From NCBI RefSeq assembly GCF_000685275.1, contig NZ_ARYK01000002.1, positions 310,001 through 374,000 of the forward strand: 64,000 nt of DNA, written 5' to 3'. The DNA comes from Hyphomonas johnsonii MHS-2 (GTDB lineage: Bacteria > Pseudomonadota > Alphaproteobacteria > Caulobacterales > Hyphomonadaceae). The position numbers were made by a program, and so were the translations under genes. Under the pieces are notes generated by a model. The model saw only the letters and a list, made by a program, of their open reading frames with translations. It was not told where the DNA came from and made no database searches. How positions within the stretch are numbered: the first letter of the stretch is position 1; every line of letters starts with the position of its first letter. This document shows positions 28,233 to 37,960 of this stretch, piece by piece.

Positions 28233-29636
28233 CTATCTCTCGGCGCGGCCAACCAGATCCGCCTTGATTTCTTCAAACCGAGCTTCACTGAGCGTGTATT
28301 TTCGCAGGATCAACCAGGCGGCGATATAGCACGAGACCGGGAACAGGACGTAGCCCAGGCGTATGCCGTTGAGCGCTTCGGGAGACTGGGACGTCGCCCC
28401 CGGGACAAATCCAGACCAGCCAAGCATAAGGCTAACGACATAGGCGCCCAGCGCCATGCCGAGTTTCCGGCTGAAGGTCCAGGCCCCCAGAATGGTTCCC
28501 TCACGCCTGGTGCCTGATTGAAGCTCATCTGCCTCGACCGTGTCGGGGATCATGGCATTGGGTGCCAGGATGGCGCCGGAATCGCCGAGCGAAGCCAGGA
28601 TCAAAATGCCCGCGACCGCTATCACGGCGCCGTTCACGGCCTCTGCCACAAAAGGAATCTTGAATGAAAAGTCGAATGCGTCCGGCTGGACAAACAGGAG
28701 CGGCAGCATGGCGAAAGAGAGAATAAGCAACGCGGCAGAGTAGGCCTGCTTTTTTCCCCATTTCTGCATCAGCCACATCCAAAGCGGCAGGAACAAGGTG
28801 GCCGTGGCAGCCGTCGCCGAAAGCACGACGCCAACTGACTGAGGTGGCGCTTTCAACACAAACACCAAATAATAGATCACACACGTACCGGCCGCACCGA
28901 TTCCCGTGAATTTCAGCAAGTGCGCACAAAACAGGACCTTGAACGGCTTGTTCTTCCAGAGTGCGGACAACTCCTGACGCAAGTGGAATTTCTTGTGTGG
29001 GCGCTCGACCCTCGGAGCATCCCCAGTCGTGGTGAACACGACGATGCTCGCCACTGCGATCACAACGGCTGCAAACAGTCCGATACGGCGGAAACCGGCA
29101 GCCACATCGGCGTCCGCAGCAAAGATATAGGGGCCCACCAGCATCGTCGCGATCAGTCCGGTCCGTATCGCGATCATATTGTACCCAGCCAGCCGGGCGC
29201 GCTGTCGGTAGTCCTGGCTCATCTCTGGCAACATCGCGTTGAGCGGGACTTCGAACATGGTGTAGCCCGTGCCGACCAGCATGTAGAAGCCTGTGACCCA
29301 GACGGCCCGCTGCCAGGCAGCATCAAAATCCGGTATCGCGAACATGAAGTAGAAGCTGACAGCGAATACCAGTCCGCCGAACAAAATCCATGGACGCCGC
29401 CGTCCGGCGCGCCCTCTTGTCCTGTCGGAAATCGCTCCCATGATCGGGTCCGTCACGACATCCCATAGCCTCGGGAGCAAAAGCACCATACTGGCCATGC
29501 CAACAGGAATGGTCGCGCCCTGAGTGAGGAAGAACAGGAAATAATTGATTGTAACGCCGAGATAAACAGCGACCGCAAAGCCGCCACTGGACCATCCCAG
29601 AATGTGGCGCAGGCGCAGAGGACTGGAAGTTGTCAA
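28233..29636 (-). CDS. GPH-family sugar:cation symporter (MelB-like)
   Basis: This inner-membrane carrier (467 residues, about 12 helices) belongs to the glycoside-pentoside-hexuronide family. The LPRLWDVVTDPIMGAISDRTRGRAGRRRPW stretch (a family hallmark, here abbreviated by its core LWDVVTDP and RTRGRAGRRRP) identifies it. It likely takes up rhamnose or a short rhamnoside. It starts with TTG inside the overlap TTGA with the GH78 stop codon, so the two are translationally coupled. It converges on the DeoR gene with a 149-bp gap in which I see no clear terminator. Confidence 0.85.
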   Translation of the reverse strand: MTTSSPLRLRHILGWSSGGFAVAVYLGVTINYFLFFLTQGATIPVGMASMVLLLPRLWDVVTDPIMGAISDRTRGRAGRRRPWILFGGLVFAVSFYFMFAIPDFDAAWQRAVWVTGFYMLVGTGYTMFEVPLNAMLPEMSQDYRQRARLAGYNMIAIRTGLIATMLVGPYIFAADADVAAGFRRIGLFAAVVIAVASIVVFTTTGDAPRVERPHKKFHLRQELSALWKNKPFKVLFCAHLLKFTGIGAAGTCVIYYLVFVLKAPPQSVGVVLSATAATATLFLPLWMWLMQKWGKKQAYSAALLILSFAMLPLLFVQPDAFDFSFKIPFVAEAVNGAVIAVAGILILASLGDSGAILAPNAMIPDTVEADELQSGTRREGTILGAWTFSRKLGMALGAYVVSLMLGWSGFVPGATSQSPEALNGIRLGYVLFPVSCYIAAWLILRKYTLSEARFEEIKADLVGRAER

Positions 29637-32257
29637 TTCAACTGCCCCCGCCGTTGCAGGTCATGGAGCCTCCTGAACACAAATCTCTGCTGAGACCTCT
29701 TGATAGGCTCAAAGCCTGCAGGCGTCTGCACGGTCATGACAATCGCGTCTGGCGCTTTGACCCACACATTCAGCGTGTCATTCACCAAAGTCCAATCGAC
29801 ATCGACGTTACCGTGGGGCGTAGGAACAGTGCCTTTCGCCCAGTCCAGCCCGGATGGCGAGATCGCAACACTCGCAGAGCGATAACCCGCGCTGGTTGGA
29901 CGGACACCCAGGATGTTGGCACTGAGATGGTGAACCGGGCTAGCGGAGAACACATGGCAGAGACTGGCATTCGGCGCATAGCTCTCCCAGAGGGTTGTCG
30001 TGCCTGAATCCAGCATCGGCCCATACGCGCTCCGCATCGCATCTAGCGCAGTCCCGAAACGCCCTCCCCTGGCGAGGGCGTCGAACAGAAACGTGGAATA
30101 GAATGTGCCGGCGGCCACAACGTCCGATTCAGGATCGAATGGCTGATCGGTTTCAACGATCGGTGGCGCGGCGGTTGTATGAACCCGGCGCCGGTCAGTT
30201 ACGACATCCAGCATCTGATCCCAGCGATGCCGGGGAGCGAGATCGAACACAATCATCAACGCATTGGCCTGTTGCGAAATCCGGGCGCTCTTTTTCCCCG
30301 AGACCGGATCGGCACAATCGGCATATGCTCCTCGCTCCGGTGACCATAACCTGGCGTTGAGGGCATCTTTTACCTGGTCACGAATGTTCAGCCATCTTGT
30401 CCGCAGGCGCGGTCGCTCAACCGCCTCAGCAAGCGAAGCGGCGGCCGCCAGCGCACCTGCATAGAGCGCATTGATCACGGCAGATTCCCCGTCCCGGCCA
30501 ACGTTGGCCCACTCAATGAAATTCCACTCCGGAATATCGGACAAAAGGCCGTTCGGCCCACGCCACGCAGCAAACCGGTCCAGGCTGCGCTCGACTGCGG
30601 CCATGATGCTTTCAACCGTCGCCAGATCACCTGTGTAGGTTAAATACGTCGCGGCAGACATAATATAGTGAAGGCTGAAATCCGGGATCACCACCCCGTT
30701 TTCTCCCTGATCGCCCGGGCCGAACATGGGAAACAGACCATCCTGCCTTTGTGCATCAGACAGAGAGAGAAGGAAATTCCGGTGGAGTTCAATTGCGTCC
30801 GCCCCGAACGCTGACGATGCGATCTGGAATGCGGCCGCCGCATCTCCCACCCATTGTCGTTTCTCTCGTCCAGGGCAGTCTTCCCAGGCGTCGTGCATGC
30901 AAAGGTGCGCTGTGTTCGCGCCGATATCCCATAACCTCGACAACTCGGGATCCGAGCAGGTGAATACCCCGGACCGAGCCACCGGATAGGAAATGGCACG
31001 GGATCCCGCGGCGCGCAGGATGAGTCCCTCTGGCGCATTTCTGACGGTTACCTGCATTGCGCGAATTGCCGCCCATTCAAACTTCTCAATGCGTTGGCGC
31101 CCCGGACGAGCAGTATAACGCAAGAGATTCGACACGGCATGGACGCCCATGTGCCGAAGTGGCCCGGCTGATCCGCCGTCGAACTCACCAGGCAACCGTT
31201 CTGACACCGCGATCTCGATGATTTCCCCACCTGATGCTTCGATTTCCACGAACGGAAATCCTGTATGATACCGAAACGCCAGGACAATTGCTGCATCCGC
31301 GTCGCCGGACGTTTTCAATACGCAATCTGCACGGTCAGACAGTAATGCAGAAGGTTCGACAGCACCGGCGATATTGTCGGCGCAGGGCGCCTCCCTGAAC
31401 AGGCGCTCGTTCAAGGGCAGGTCCGGTAGCGGCGATACGGCACCGGACCAGACAATATCCGTAGCGGATTCCAGGTGATGCTCAAGAAGATGCGGTATCC
31501 GTTGCGTCAGCACTGGAAATGGATAACTCCTTCCTCGCCCGATTGCTTGGTCGTCGCAGTCCCCCTCCGCCTTCATTCTGCGCGCGAAATCCCAGCCAGA
31601 ATCATCAAAGTCCGTTTCGCACCACCGATCTGGATACTCTACGCCATCAATGTCCTCCATATGCCCCTGTCCCCAGCCCTCGCGCGGGACATCCTGGCGC
31701 CAGCAATCAGCTTGCTTGATTTTCCAAAGTTCATCCGACGCAATCTCGAAGGATTCTCCCCCACACACACCTTCCAGAAAAGCCCAAAGTCCACCATCAC
31801 CGAACACCGGCTGCCAAGATCCACGCATCGCTTGATACCAGGCCAAATCCGTTCCCGGCACGTAAACCAGCGCCGCAAGTACGTTTCGACCCGCGCGCAG
31901 ATGACCTGTCAAATCGTAATGATCGACACTTTTCCTTTGCGGCACCGACCGGGCCGGACCGAAGCCGACATATGTTCCATTGACCGATAACCGATACCGG
32001 CCATCAACCGTCAAGGACAAGTCGGCATGGCTGGGCGCTTGGTCTAGGTCGAAACTGCGGCGGAGAAAGAACCAGCGATTCTCGCCATCATCTCGCCGAT
32101 TCGATCCGCCATGCATCATCGCGCCATAGGCCGAGAGATTGACCGATTGATCCGGTGACCAGATGAAGTCCGCTTTGGTTCGCAAGTCTGGCTGCTCCCG
32201 TATCGAAGAAAAGGAACGAGTTGCCGAGCGAACCCGGCAACTCGCGACAAGCTCCAC
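29633..32257 (-). CDS. GH78 alpha-L-rhamnosidase, no signal peptide
   Basis: This glycoside hydrolase (874 residues) removes terminal L-rhamnose. The (alpha/alpha)6 catalytic domain around residues 420-760 has the GH78 motif DCPGREKRQWVGD with its acid residues. N-terminal beta-sandwich domains include LSLTVDGRYRLSVNGTYVGFGP and precede it. No signal peptide is evident, so hydrolysis should be cytoplasmic after import of the intact rhamnoside. The annotated GTG start abuts the receptor stop codon. A later start is possible because the first 30 residues are not family-like. Confidence 0.85.
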   Translation of the reverse strand: MELVASCRVRSATRSFSSIREQPDLRTKADFIWSPDQSVNLSAYGAMMHGGSNRRDDGENRWFFLRRSFDLDQAPSHADLSLTVDGRYRLSVNGTYVGFGPARSVPQRKSVDHYDLTGHLRAGRNVLAALVYVPGTDLAWYQAMRGSWQPVFGDGGLWAFLEGVCGGESFEIASDELWKIKQADCWRQDVPREGWGQGHMEDIDGVEYPDRWCETDFDDSGWDFARRMKAEGDCDDQAIGRGRSYPFPVLTQRIPHLLEHHLESATDIVWSGAVSPLPDLPLNERLFREAPCADNIAGAVEPSALLSDRADCVLKTSGDADAAIVLAFRYHTGFPFVEIEASGGEIIEIAVSERLPGEFDGGSAGPLRHMGVHAVSNLLRYTARPGRQRIEKFEWAAIRAMQVTVRNAPEGLILRAAGSRAISYPVARSGVFTCSDPELSRLWDIGANTAHLCMHDAWEDCPGREKRQWVGDAAAAFQIASSAFGADAIELHRNFLLSLSDAQRQDGLFPMFGPGDQGENGVVIPDFSLHYIMSAATYLTYTGDLATVESIMAAVERSLDRFAAWRGPNGLLSDIPEWNFIEWANVGRDGESAVINALYAGALAAAASLAEAVERPRLRTRWLNIRDQVKDALNARLWSPERGAYADCADPVSGKKSARISQQANALMIVFDLAPRHRWDQMLDVVTDRRRVHTTAAPPIVETDQPFDPESDVVAAGTFYSTFLFDALARGGRFGTALDAMRSAYGPMLDSGTTTLWESYAPNASLCHVFSASPVHHLSANILGVRPTSAGYRSASVAISPSGLDWAKGTVPTPHGNVDVDWTLVNDTLNVWVKAPDAIVMTVQTPAGFEPIKRSQQRFVFRRLHDLQRRGQLN

Positions 32258-34444
32258 TTACATCTTCACTCGCACGCGCAGCACCACCATTCTCGGACGG
32301 TTGGGATACATGATCGTTGTCAGCCGGCCTGGTCCGGCAGGCGGCGGAGGAAGGTTTATGTTGAAGCTGTGCGTGGGATACTCTTCCTCGAAGAGATTCT
32401 TGCCGGCCAATTCGACTTCCCACTGACCGCCAGGCAGTTTGTAGCCTATCCTGGCATCAACAATCGTATGTGCGGGAACTTCCCTAACCGGATCATTATC
32501 GATTCCGGGAAAGTAGGTATCCTCATGAGCTGCGCTCGCGGATGCAAAGAATTCCCCTCCGTTTGCCAGGGAACGGTTGTAATCTGCCGTGACCGAGTAG
32601 GCGAACTCAGGCGTATACTTGGCGCGGTTTCCGTTTTGCTTGATTTCGCTGTCCAGCGTGCCCCCTTGAAATCCAACCCGGAAATCGTCTGTAAGGAGCG
32701 CGCTCGCTTCAATTTCAAACCCGCTGATTTCAGCGTCTGAGTTCAGTGTTGCGAATCCGCCTCCCTGCAGGGATGCCTCCTGCAGGTTCTTGAAATCAGA
32801 AGAGAAATATGTGGCATTGAAGCGCAGGCGCCCATTGGCCCAATCGCTCTTCATGCCAATCTCGGCAGTGTCGACAGTTTCATCATCAAACGGCGGCGCA
32901 GCGACCTGTGCCAACGTCCGCGCCCCACCATTGAATCCACCGCTGCGATATCCCGTTGAATAGCTGACATAGCCCAGAATATTTTCGGTGAATGCATAGT
33001 CGGCACTGGCGCGATACGACGTGTTGCCAAAATCCTTGCTGTCGTCAAACGTGAATGCGGGCGTGCCTGTCGGTGTTCCGCCCTCGGCCACCGCCGGACC
33101 GGTCTTGTCGAATCCGTCCGCGTGAAAATCTTTCGTTTCCTCAGTGTATCGCAAGCCACCCGTCACACTGAGTTTATCGGTGACATCAAACGTCGCCTGT
33201 CCGAAGACCGCCCAGGCTTCAGTGCTCTGGTCAAATAGTTGGAAGTTTTGTGGCGATCCGAGATTCCCGAACACCGTGAGATCCCAGAGAAAGTCATTCT
33301 GCTCCTGAAAATAGTACAGGCCGCCAAGCCAATTAAATCGGTCGCCACCACCAGACAGATTGAACTCCTGGCTGAAGGTCTGGTTTTCCAGTCTCTGGTT
33401 AGGCTCAAAACGCGCCGCAACAGTTCCATCCGAATCTGCGCGAACACCAAAATCCAACTCACGGTAGGCGGAAATGGATGTGAATTTCATGCCCCCGGAG
33501 AGATCCCAGTCGACATGTGCCGTCAGTCCGGAATTATCCACCGATTGGTAGGGATTACTGAGTCCGCTATAGTACGTATAAAGACTTCCATCATAGGAAT
33601 AATCGACGATGCCGTCAAAATTCAGGTCCTCGTCCCTGAACGAAACGCCCTCGCCCGGCAAGCTCCGCTCCCTTACAAAGTCTGCCGCCAACACGACCCT
33701 GACGTCCGGCGAAGCGGTCCAAAGCAACTTGGCACGGCCGCCCTGAGTGCTCTTGTCGAAGGCGCCACTGCCATCGAGAATGTTCTCCTGAATCGGATCG
33801 TGGCTCGAACTGAAGAGCGATACGCGCGCTGCAAGCTTGTCTTCGACGACCGGGAGGTTGAACGCCGCCTTGGCTTCGATCTGCCCGATATTGCCGGCTG
33901 CGACCTCTGCCTTGACCAGCGTCTCGTTCATTACCGGGTCAGCTGTTTGTATCTTGAGAGCACCACCGGACGAGTTCCGTCCATAAAGAGTGCCTTGCGG
34001 CCCGCGCAGGACTTCAACGCGATCAACGTCGTACAAGTCAAAATTGGCACCCAGCGCGCGCGCGATGAAGACGTCGTCGATATACACGCCAACAGCCCCA
34101 TCCCCGGAAAAGACCGGATTGTCCGTGCCGACGCCGCGCAAGAACAGTTTGACACTCGTCCCGCTGCCTGGCGCGTCCTCGATCACGATATTGGGTACGA
34201 TCGATTTGAGAGACTGAACTTCCGCGATCTGGCGCGCGTCGAGCGCGGCAGCATCCAATGCGGTAACCGCGATGGGCACGCTCTGGATCGACTCCGCTCT
34301 GCGTTCGGCGGTTACGGTAATCGTACCCAGTCGCGCCGTGTCCTCATCCTGCTCCTGCGCGATGCCGGGCATGGACGCCGCAAGCGCCAGCGCCGAGACA
34401 CCGATCAGTCGAAAAGCTGTTGCCCTGATCTTGTTGCCGTTCAT
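32258..34444 (-). CDS. TonB-dependent receptor of the rhamnoside locus
   Basis: This outer-membrane receptor has 728 residues. A signal peptide ends near GIA-QEQD. The plug shows ITVTAERRAESIQSVPIAVTAL and LRGVGTDNPVFSGDGAVGVY, and a long beta-barrel with a C-terminal aromatic-rich strand follows. It is of the pesticin/FyuA-like group often used for plant-type or aromatic glycosides in Sphingomonadales and relatives. The ATG at 34444 has AGGAGG upstream and is preferred over 34489. It opens the receptor-rhamnosidase-symporter operon and is divergent from the IclR gene. The exact ligand is unknown. Confidence 0.9.
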   Translation of the reverse strand: MNGNKIRATAFRLIGVSALALAASMPGIAQEQDEDTARLGTITVTAERRAESIQSVPIAVTALDAAALDARQIAEVQSLKSIVPNIVIEDAPGSGTSVKLFLRGVGTDNPVFSGDGAVGVYIDDVFIARALGANFDLYDVDRVEVLRGPQGTLYGRNSSGGALKIQTADPVMNETLVKAEVAAGNIGQIEAKAAFNLPVVEDKLAARVSLFSSSHDPIQENILDGSGAFDKSTQGGRAKLLWTASPDVRVVLAADFVRERSLPGEGVSFRDEDLNFDGIVDYSYDGSLYTYYSGLSNPYQSVDNSGLTAHVDWDLSGGMKFTSISAYRELDFGVRADSDGTVAARFEPNQRLENQTFSQEFNLSGGGDRFNWLGGLYYFQEQNDFLWDLTVFGNLGSPQNFQLFDQSTEAWAVFGQATFDVTDKLSVTGGLRYTEETKDFHADGFDKTGPAVAEGGTPTGTPAFTFDDSKDFGNTSYRASADYAFTENILGYVSYSTGYRSGGFNGGARTLAQVAAPPFDDETVDTAEIGMKSDWANGRLRFNATYFSSDFKNLQEASLQGGGFATLNSDAEISGFEIEASALLTDDFRVGFQGGTLDSEIKQNGNRAKYTPEFAYSVTADYNRSLANGGEFFASASAAHEDTYFPGIDNDPVREVPAHTIVDARIGYKLPGGQWEVELAGKNLFEEEYPTHSFNINLPPPPAGPGRLTTIMYPNRPRMVVLRVRVKM

Positions 34445-34492
34445 GATTTCCTCCTGAAAAATGGTGTCTGTACCCGTCGCCCGACGCAAACA

Positions 34493-34579
34493 TTCTCTAT
34501 TCGCGAAAACTTTCGCTTGATGTGAACGAATAAGGAATTGCGAATTTTGTCAATCGCGATTACGTTCGCTAATAGTGAA
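34493..34579. promoter_or_regulatory. Three 15-bp palindromes, likely IclR-family operators
   Basis: The divergent intergenic region holds TTCTCTATTCGCGAA (34493-34507), TTCGCTTGATGTGAA (34512-34526) and TTCGCTAATAGTGAA (34565-34579). All fit TTCnCTnnnnGnGAA. Centres are 19 bp and 53 bp apart, close to whole helical turns. The first lies near the receptor start and the third just before the IclR gene, so they probably control both directions. Confidence 0.6.
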
Positions 34580-34608
34580 ACGAGGGAATGGGTCCGCGGG
34601 GGATAGAG

Positions 34609-35406
34609 ATGGCCAGCACGTCAGGACCGAGCGACAATCAGAAAGGTGTTCAATCCGTTGAGGTTGCTGCACGTTTGCTCGATGCGCTTGTTCGGGCGGG
34701 AGGCGGAGCGGCGCTCAAACGCATCTCAGCCGATGCCGGTCTGTCGCCGAGCCGTGCGCACAGTTACCTCGTGAGCTTGAAACGCGCCGGGCTCGTTGAA
34801 CAGGATACCGGCTCAGGCGAATACATCCTCGGTCCGCAAGCGCGCCAGATCGGCCTCGCCGCAATAGACCATCGCGACCAATATGACGTCCTGCTTGCTG
34901 CGACCCGCCGCGCCCGCGACGAAACCGGTCGCACGGTGTATCTGGCAATCTGGTCGGAACGCGGCCCGACGGTCGCACATTGGTCTCGCGGCCGGGAACC
35001 GCTGACACTGCTCGTCATGAATTCTGGCCTCAACCCACCCCTGCTCACGACAGCCATGGGAAGGATCTTTCTGACCTTCCTGCCCACTGAGCACACTGAA
35101 GCCATCGTACGCGATGAGCTAGCCGCCCTGAAGGGCGGCGAAGTGTTTCCAGGCCTGCTCGAAAAAGGCGCGATCGATCGCCTGAAAGCCAAAGTTCACG
35201 AAGATGGCTTCTCATATATCAAGGGCAGCTTGTCACCATTCGTATCGGCAATCGCGGCGCCGATCATGGATGAGTCAGGCAACCTCTTCGCAGTTCTCAA
35301 TGTGATGGGCATGAGACTGCATCCCGACCTAGCGGGCACGCAAACCGTCATTTCCCAGATCAAGAGCATCGCCCGACAAACTGAAAAGGAACTCGGCAGA
35401 ACATGA
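34609..35406 (+). CDS. IclR-family transcriptional regulator
   Basis: This regulator has about 265 residues. A winged helix-turn-helix covers residues 10-75 (QSVEVAARLLDALV, LKRISADAGLSPSRAHSYL). The C-terminal GAF-like effector domain contains VYLAIWSERGPTVAHWSRG and SAIAAPIMDESGNLFAVLN. I take the ATG at 34609, which has GGGGGAT upstream. It probably controls the divergent receptor/rhamnosidase operon through the three palindromes and is co-transcribed with the esterase gene, overlapping it by four bases. Effectors of this family are often aromatic or sugar acids. Confidence 0.85.
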   Translation: MASTSGPSDNQKGVQSVEVAARLLDALVRAGGGAALKRISADAGLSPSRAHSYLVSLKRAGLVEQDTGSGEYILGPQARQIGLAAIDHRDQYDVLLAATRRARDETGRTVYLAIWSERGPTVAHWSRGREPLTLLVMNSGLNPPLLTTAMGRIFLTFLPTEHTEAIVRDELAALKGGEVFPGLLEKGAIDRLKAKVHEDGFSYIKGSLSPFVSAIAAPIMDESGNLFAVLNVMGMRLHPDLAGTQTVISQIKSIARQTEKELGRT

Positions 35407-36359
35407 CCGCAAAAGTGAGTCTCCATCCGGAAGTCAGCAAAATGTTGGAGGCAGCGGCCCAACTTGCGACACCCGGCACCCCCAGCCTGTGGGACATCCC
35501 CCCCGCGATGGCGCGTATCGGTGCGAGCACCAAGGCCAAGGCCTGGAATGCAGGCTCCGTTGATGGTGCCGGATACAACAACCTGACGATCAATACCGAT
35601 CGCGGGCAGATTGCGGCGCGGCATTATCAACCAGGTGATCGTGGCACACAGAATGCCGCGCTGATCTATGCGCATGGAGGGGGCTGGATCGTGGGAGATC
35701 TTGACTTCGAGCACCTCAAACTGCTGAAGCTGTGCGCCTGGTCTGGCGTAGATATCATTTCAATCGACTATGCTCTTGCGCCGGAGCACCCTTTTCCCGA
35801 ACCGCGCGATGACATCGTGGCGGCAGCTGTATCCATTGCCTCCCTCGCCGGCAGTTTGGCAATTGACCCGGACCGGCTCGGGATTGGCGGTGCTTCAGCT
35901 GGTGCCAATCTTGCGCTTTCGGCAGCAATCGCGCTCCGGGATGCAGGCCAACCATTGAGCGCAATTGCGTTATTTTACGGCGTCTATGATCTTCGCTACA
36001 CTCATCCGAGCTTCATCAAAAATGCGACCGGATTCGTCCTCGAGACGCGGGCGATGGAATATTTCCGGAGTTTGTATGTCGGTGACTCCGCTGCGCGCTG
36101 GAGTGATCCGGAAGCCTCCCCCGGCCTGGCGAGGCTCGAGGGGCTCGCCCCGGTCTTTTTGAATGCCGTTACAAACGATCCGTTGTGTGACGATAGCCAC
36201 GCATTGGCCGATCGCCTGACCAAGGCTGGCGTTCCGCACGAGCTTCACGAGTACACGGACACCATTCACGGCTTCACGTCGATGAGCGCTGTCTTGCCTC
36301 ACGCTGACAAGGCCATCCACGACGCGGCAAACTGGCTGAAGCAGACACTCGAAACATGA
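35403..36359 (+). CDS. Alpha/beta hydrolase, HSL-type esterase
   Basis: This esterase has 318 residues and belongs to the hormone-sensitive-lipase family. The oxyanion-hole motif HGGGW lies near residue 90, the nucleophile elbow GASAGAN is around residue 160, and the catalytic Asp and His appear late (NDPLCDD, TIHGFTS). No signal peptide is seen, so it is cytoplasmic. Co-regulation with a rhamnosidase and TonB receptor suggests deacylation of an acylated or aromatic rhamnoside. That substrate is inferred from context only. Confidence 0.85.
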   Translation: MTAKVSLHPEVSKMLEAAAQLATPGTPSLWDIPPAMARIGASTKAKAWNAGSVDGAGYNNLTINTDRGQIAARHYQPGDRGTQNAALIYAHGGGWIVGDLDFEHLKLLKLCAWSGVDIISIDYALAPEHPFPEPRDDIVAAAVSIASLAGSLAIDPDRLGIGGASAGANLALSAAIALRDAGQPLSAIALFYGVYDLRYTHPSFIKNATGFVLETRAMEYFRSLYVGDSAARWSDPEASPGLARLEGLAPVFLNAVTNDPLCDDSHALADRLTKAGVPHELHEYTDTIHGFTSMSAVLPHADKAIHDAANWLKQTLET

Positions 36360-36448
36360 GCGAATCTGTCTCACGGGCATTCCGCCGCTGGCGGCGTGGA
36401 GACGAGGAAGCCTGGCACCAGGCGTCGACTCGCAAATCCCCACATCGC

Positions 36449-37960
36449 TCATCGATTGATTGAAATGACGTCCAGCCCGCGGATGAAGCGCGCCCACTCT
36501 GGCCCCCCGCATACCCACTGGTCGAACAAGGGCTCCATGCGGGCGCTCGCCTGCTTCACCTCATACAGGTCCAGTATCCTGTATGAGATGCCCATCAGCC
36601 GCTTGGTCGTTTCGTATGTGTCGGCGAGCGACCGATCCACCGTTACCTGTGCCGTGCTGATGGGACCATCGCCCCTCTGCGAACTGAGTTCAAATACTGT
36701 GGCGCCATTCGGTGTCTTCGCACCGCAGCGCTTGGAAGCGGTTTCGACATAGGCCAGCACCGTGAACCGGTTTTCCACGATCCTGGAACCACCGCTGTTG
36801 CGGTCATTTTCGGGACGCTCGCGAAAGTGCGGCGCCGGCACTGTCGACGCACCGCCCAGCATGTAGATGTCAAACAGGGCATCATCCCCAAGCGGCCAGT
36901 TCGACGCCGGCTTCTCTTTCTCAAACCAGGCTTGGCGCGCCACAATGCGCGCTTCTCGGGCGAGACGAGCTGCTTCGGCTTCTCTAAGCTTCTCTTCTGC
37001 CAGCTGCAATTGCCAATCAGCCTTCTGTCCATTGCGAACATATCTGGTCACATCGGTGTAGGCGTACCCGCGAATATCCTTGAGCAAACCGCGGAAGCTC
37101 ACGTCTCCGGGCCTGGACGGACGGCTCCAGGAAGAAAGCACCTTTCGTTGCAGAGATGTATTGACGGCCGCTTCCTCCGACAGTTCCTGAGCATCCCTGT
37201 TGATCGGATGCTCCGAAAAGTAGTGACTGACATTGGTCGCCGTCGAGGCTGGGCAAGACTTGGACATCAGTTCATCTATCAGGCCGCTGTAAAGCACCCG
37301 GCGGAGATATTCTTCTGTGATCGGAAAGTCATCGTCCACCTTGTGTACGGCAACCAGTCTGGTCGCGTCTCCGTCTGCGCCGCATCGTTTTTCGTTCGCC
37401 TGTTGCCATTCTCCGGCGCGAAAATGAATATCCAGATCGGGCTGGGAATGTATGCGGAGACCAGCTTTGTGTAACAGATAAGGCCCTTTGGGCTGTGGGC
37501 CTTGTCCGCGGGCCGAATCCACAAGCTGCCTGAACGTGATGTAGCGATTTTTAGCGCCGTTCTTGTCCAGTGTCCGATATGAGATGGGAGCGAAAGCGGT
37601 GTAGAGGGCGTCAGACACATTCCGCGGAAGGGCACACCCATAGAGGGTTCGATAGACGCCTCTGAGATGCTTGTCCTTCATGCTGTCATAGGACCTGCCG
37701 AACACCGGCACGAAGTGCTCGTCTCTGAATATACGGGCCAGATCGACTGTCGTGTCCTGCACACCAACCCATTGCTGGAGCGCCTGGCAGCGTTTCTGGG
37801 CATTGCCACCGAATTTTGTCTGAGCCATCGCCGCGGGCCCAATAAACAACATCATTGCCAGGACCACGAGACATTGCCGCGCCGCACCAATCGCCTGGCT
37901 GCGCATTGGCTGGCGTGCGCACGGGCGCGTTCCTGGATCGCGACGGGTCATGGTCTTCAT
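36449..37960 (-). CDS. Unrecognised secreted protein (503 aa)
   Basis: I do not recognise this gene. An N-terminal hydrophobic segment ending IGPAAMA-Q suggests a signal peptide after a long basic leader; an internal start at MRSQAIGAARQ would give a more normal one. The mature part has several Cys residues (RCQALQQW, YGCALPRN, KRCGADGD, KSCPAS, KRCGAKT, VCGGPEW), and an Ala/Glu/Arg-rich coiled-coil-like helix (EEKLREAEAARLAREARIVA) in the middle. Cys content suggests disulfides in the periplasm. It lies alone between the esterase and the bufferin operon. Confidence 0.7.
   Translation of the reverse strand: MKTMTRRDPGTRPCARQPMRSQAIGAARQCLVVLAMMLFIGPAAMAQTKFGGNAQKRCQALQQWVGVQDTTVDLARIFRDEHFVPVFGRSYDSMKDKHLRGVYRTLYGCALPRNVSDALYTAFAPISYRTLDKNGAKNRYITFRQLVDSARGQGPQPKGPYLLHKAGLRIHSQPDLDIHFRAGEWQQANEKRCGADGDATRLVAVHKVDDDFPITEEYLRRVLYSGLIDELMSKSCPASTATNVSHYFSEHPINRDAQELSEEAAVNTSLQRKVLSSWSRPSRPGDVSFRGLLKDIRGYAYTDVTRYVRNGQKADWQLQLAEEKLREAEAARLAREARIVARQAWFEKEKPASNWPLGDDALFDIYMLGGASTVPAPHFRERPENDRNSGGSRIVENRFTVLAYVETASKRCGAKTPNGATVFELSSQRGDGPISTAQVTVDRSLADTYETTKRLMGISYRILDLYEVKQASARMEPLFDQWVCGGPEWARFIRGLDVISINR

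Noticed and set aside
33239-34525. 428-residue plus-strand ORF antisense to the TonB receptor
   Set aside because: It has no recognisable domain and covers the receptor gene, whose plug and barrel motifs are clear. It is a shadow of the GC-rich opposite frame.
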